From the NCBI RefSeq assembly GCF_030247195.1, contig NC_080671.1:469274766-469338765 (forward strand): DNA of 64,000 nucleotides. Direction: 5' to 3'. Shown one piece after another: positions 61,571 to 64,000 of the stretch. The notes beneath the pieces are model-generated. The model searched no databases, was not told the origin of the DNA, and was given only the letters and a program-made list of their open reading frames with translations. The number at the start of each line of letters is the position of its first letter. The stretch's first letter is position 1. Made by a program: the position numbers and the translations under genes. The stretch comes from Topomyia yanbarensis. Its lineage: Eukaryota > Arthropoda > Insecta > Diptera > Culicidae.

Positions 61571-63976
61571 CTAGTGTTCAGGGCCGGCGGAACACTTTTT
61601 TGTCGAGTGGGTACTAAGATTCGGAGTGATTCCTACCCGTGATGACGAAAGTTCAGACCTGGCGTGTGTAAGTGAACAGGAAAACTCCCGAATAATATCT
61701 GGTGTCTGGAAATTCTGTTCGTTTATTGCTGATGCTTCAAATGTTCCACAGCTAACTACCAATTACTCCATTTTTTTAAATTTCGTTGCATTATTTTTCC
61801 GTACCCACCGATAAAACCTTTCGCAGGTACTGAAGCCTACATAATAGTATTGGCTAACGGAAAGGTATCTCCACCGACCGACATCCCCTCAGGCTCAATG
61901 GAGGTCCATTTGGATATTTCTGCGGTGGCGAAAATAATGCCGATAAGTCCACTTTACGATACACATTATACCCATCTAATACAACCGGCACCAGGAACGT
62001 CTTCCTCCCGCCCAAATATAAGCCATTTAACATCACCGATATATGCGGGATCTAACTAAACAACACTCGGCCATGTACGTAGAAGTCTAGTCTACGTATC
62101 CGCCTGGGAAGTAGAGATTGATGGTGTAGTCTCTTACGGGGTCCTTATTGCGAAGTATAGTGCGAAGGTTGGTTTCTTTAAGAACCCTTTGCTATAGTCA
62201 GTGTAAATTCTGGTTTGCAAGTAATTGCATTCGGTAAAAATCGAGGAATGTAAGAAAACCGCTAATTTTTCATCAGCCTCATATCGCAGGATCTGCTCGT
62301 CTACACTTTGTTATTTTGAACGGGGCTCGTCCACCTGTTCGTCTTTTTGTGCCGCAAGGCATGAGCTGCCCTCGTCACAAACCATTGGGCCTATAGCTAC
62401 CTATTGTAGAAACAAGGCACGGTGTGGAGAATGCGGAGAGAACTATGAAAAGTTTTCCTACTGTGGAAGACTCCGTATGATCCTTCAACATATTCCACAT
62501 ATAAATTATTTGGGAAAAAATTGAAGCACTCTTTTAAAGAACGCGCCGAGAAAAATTGTTAAATAGGGCTACGCTACCGGCCATGATGAATTTGTACGCT
62601 TCCTCGTTCACTAAAGAGCGAGAGTCTGACCATCCCATTGTAGGAACATTTTCTAGTGTGCCATATACGCTTTCGAAGGAGGAAAATCGTTTTCTCTCCT
62701 TAGCTTCCTCGTAAAAGCCTGTCCCTTGAAGGGTGCTGTTACAAAACCAAAATAAGTGATTCCTAGTCTCGAGTAGAAAAGGGCAAGAATTTCCACATCC
62801 TACATTTCAGTCCCTACATTTGTTCCCAGATTTTACACAGGTTAACTTCCAATGTAGATCTTCCACAATTTTAACATTATTCACCAGGACCAAGAAAACA
62901 CTATGGAAGAGTATGTTTGGGAATCAAAGTGTGCTATTCTTTCAATCGGATTAACCTGTGCTCGGTATCAGGTATTGAAGTTGTCGCTTGCCAAGTCCGA
63001 ATCAAAGGCAAACTACTTATTAGTATTGATTCCATACACATCACACCTCAGCTGATTTTAGAAAACTTCAATTCTCACGGTATGCCATGGAATTGTCTTC
63101 ACGATGATTACCGATCTATCTAACAGTGTGATATCACAACATTATATATGTTGTCTAGGCGTGCACCTAGTGCACCAAATCTCTGCTAACCGAATACATT
63201 TGGCCTCATTCCACTGCAACATGTGCTGGCTATCCTTGATCTCCCCTATATGTCTCTCATATACATATTTTTAACCACCATAGATATCTAAATTTATTTA
63301 TCTCTTCTCTCTTGGTAGTTAACATCTACCTGGCAACCAGGTCTCAAAAGAGTTCCCAGCGGATCCTAGGAGGTCAGTCAGCGATCCGGTTCATGATATC
63401 CTGACAGTGTGCTTCCGTTTGCCAAAAAGCTGCAAGTTAAATTTCTTCTTTTCCTGTCATTGTTGTCCACCCTCTCTTCACTTCCCCTGACACGGTTTCT
63501 GCTACTCTGATGTCGAAATCAATCCCTCTTTTGCCTTCCTTATAAAAGCGTTTCTTTTTGTTTCAATTTTTAATGAAATAATAATTATCTTTGAAAAATT
63601 GCGAATTATATATTTAGTCTCTTAACATATTTCTAACTGAATCCTTTATTCTTAATAAAATCGCGTTAATATTTTTTTAATATCGATAAGAGTTCCTCGT
63701 TTTTAGAAATAAAAAATAATTTCAAATTTCAATCGAATCCCAAATTTGGAAGAAATTGAAATTGTAAAGCAAAGAAATTTGTATCTGAAATAAAACATAA
63801 AATTGTCGTACATCGAGAATTTCGGACGCATTCATTTTGTGCGCGAGACACATACATGGTTAATCTCAGGTTTGGGTTTGTTCCAAACTTTCGAGTGGGT
63901 AATTTCCCTCTCGGTTATTTTCGAGTGGGTAGTACTACCCATACAACCCACGTATTCCGCCGGCCCTGCTAGTGTT
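61571..63976. mobile_element. hAT-type DNA transposon with perfect 8-bp target duplication
   Basis: CTAGTGTT lies at 61571-61578 and again at 63969-63976. Between them, the left end starts CAGGGCCGGCGGAACAC and the right end, on the minus strand, CAGGGCCGGCGGAATAC: a 17-bp TIR with one mismatch. The 8-bp duplication and the CAGGG start are hAT hallmarks. No transposase frame is seen. Subterminal CGAGTGGGTA occurs near 61604, 63893 and 63923, all on the plus strand. The 2.39-kb interior is mostly an I-clade LINE relic, so the element is non-autonomous and either carried this DNA or was invaded by it. Confidence 0.9.
61850..63480 (+). pseudogene. Decayed I-clade LINE inside the hAT element
   Basis: Aligns by eye to the element at 25620-30905. 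ORF1: AWEVEIDGVV near 62104-62135 matches CLAVEIDGVV; KNPLL and later blocks keep order; IATYCRNKARCGECGENYEK near 62390-62450 matches the zinc knuckles; SKEENRFLSLAS near 62672 matches the tail. ORF2: GIKVCYSFNRINL and IEVVACQVRIKGK near 62917-63015, then NFNSHGMPWNCLHDDYRS near 63068-63118, match the endonuclease. Then TGCTGGCTATCCTTGATCTC near 63223 and the following 250 bases match the 3' UTR. The rest of the endonuclease, the RT and RNase H are missing, so about 2 kb or more is deleted near 63130-63220. Many stops and frame changes are present. Confidence 0.75.
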
Positions 63977-64000
63977 GAAAGGAACGAGCTAGTTTTTCAT

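Overview
The window reads as nuclear DNA of a culicine mosquito (Aedes-like is the best guess). It is AT-rich, has no operons or ribosome-binding sites, and is packed with the retrotransposon families and short inverted-repeat DNA transposons typical of such genomes. I find no host protein-coding gene I can name. It is probably an intergenic region or a very large intron. The one host-exon candidate is weak: 39589-40157, minus strand.

Layout. 282-3483 (+) is a nearly full-length but broken CR1/Jockey-group LINE. 7088-7795 (-) is the RNase H tail of another LINE. 10198-15161 is a 4.5-kb decamer minisatellite with higher-order duplications, lying between two inverted arms. 20513-23161 is a possible DNA transposon with CGATTTAAC-rich ends. 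23846-24316 (+) is an L1-like fragment. 24645-25422 is a MITE with near-perfect terminal inverted repeats (TIRs) and an AGAT duplication. 25620-30905 (-) is an I-clade LINE with an intact ORF1 and an internally deleted, frameshifted ORF2. 34989-38480 is a three-deep nest of DNA transposons: a TTAA-flanked element that holds a tandem-repeat array and a TA-flanked element, which in turn holds a third. 41440-43800 (+) holds pieces of two LINEs. 44680-46085 (+) is an ORF1-only LINE. 46404-49802 holds two related TA-flanked elements between hAT-like ends. 49803-51960 (-) is a second CR1-group LINE with a mutated catalytic site. 55032-56667 is an almost perfect heptamer array of about 234 copies. 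61571-63976 is a hAT-type element with a perfect 8-bp target duplication, enclosing a decayed I-clade LINE.

How it fits together. The I-clade LINE at 25620-30905 and the relic at 61850-63480 are diverged members of one family in opposite orientation; zinc knuckles, endonuclease core and 3' UTR all align by eye. Several LINE copies keep their 5' and 3' parts but have lost the middle. The long open frames in the two satellite arrays are a consequence of unit length: a 10- or 7-base unit without stops gives the same peptide in all three phases of a strand. They are not evidence of genes. Clade names are from recognised motifs only; no database search was possible.
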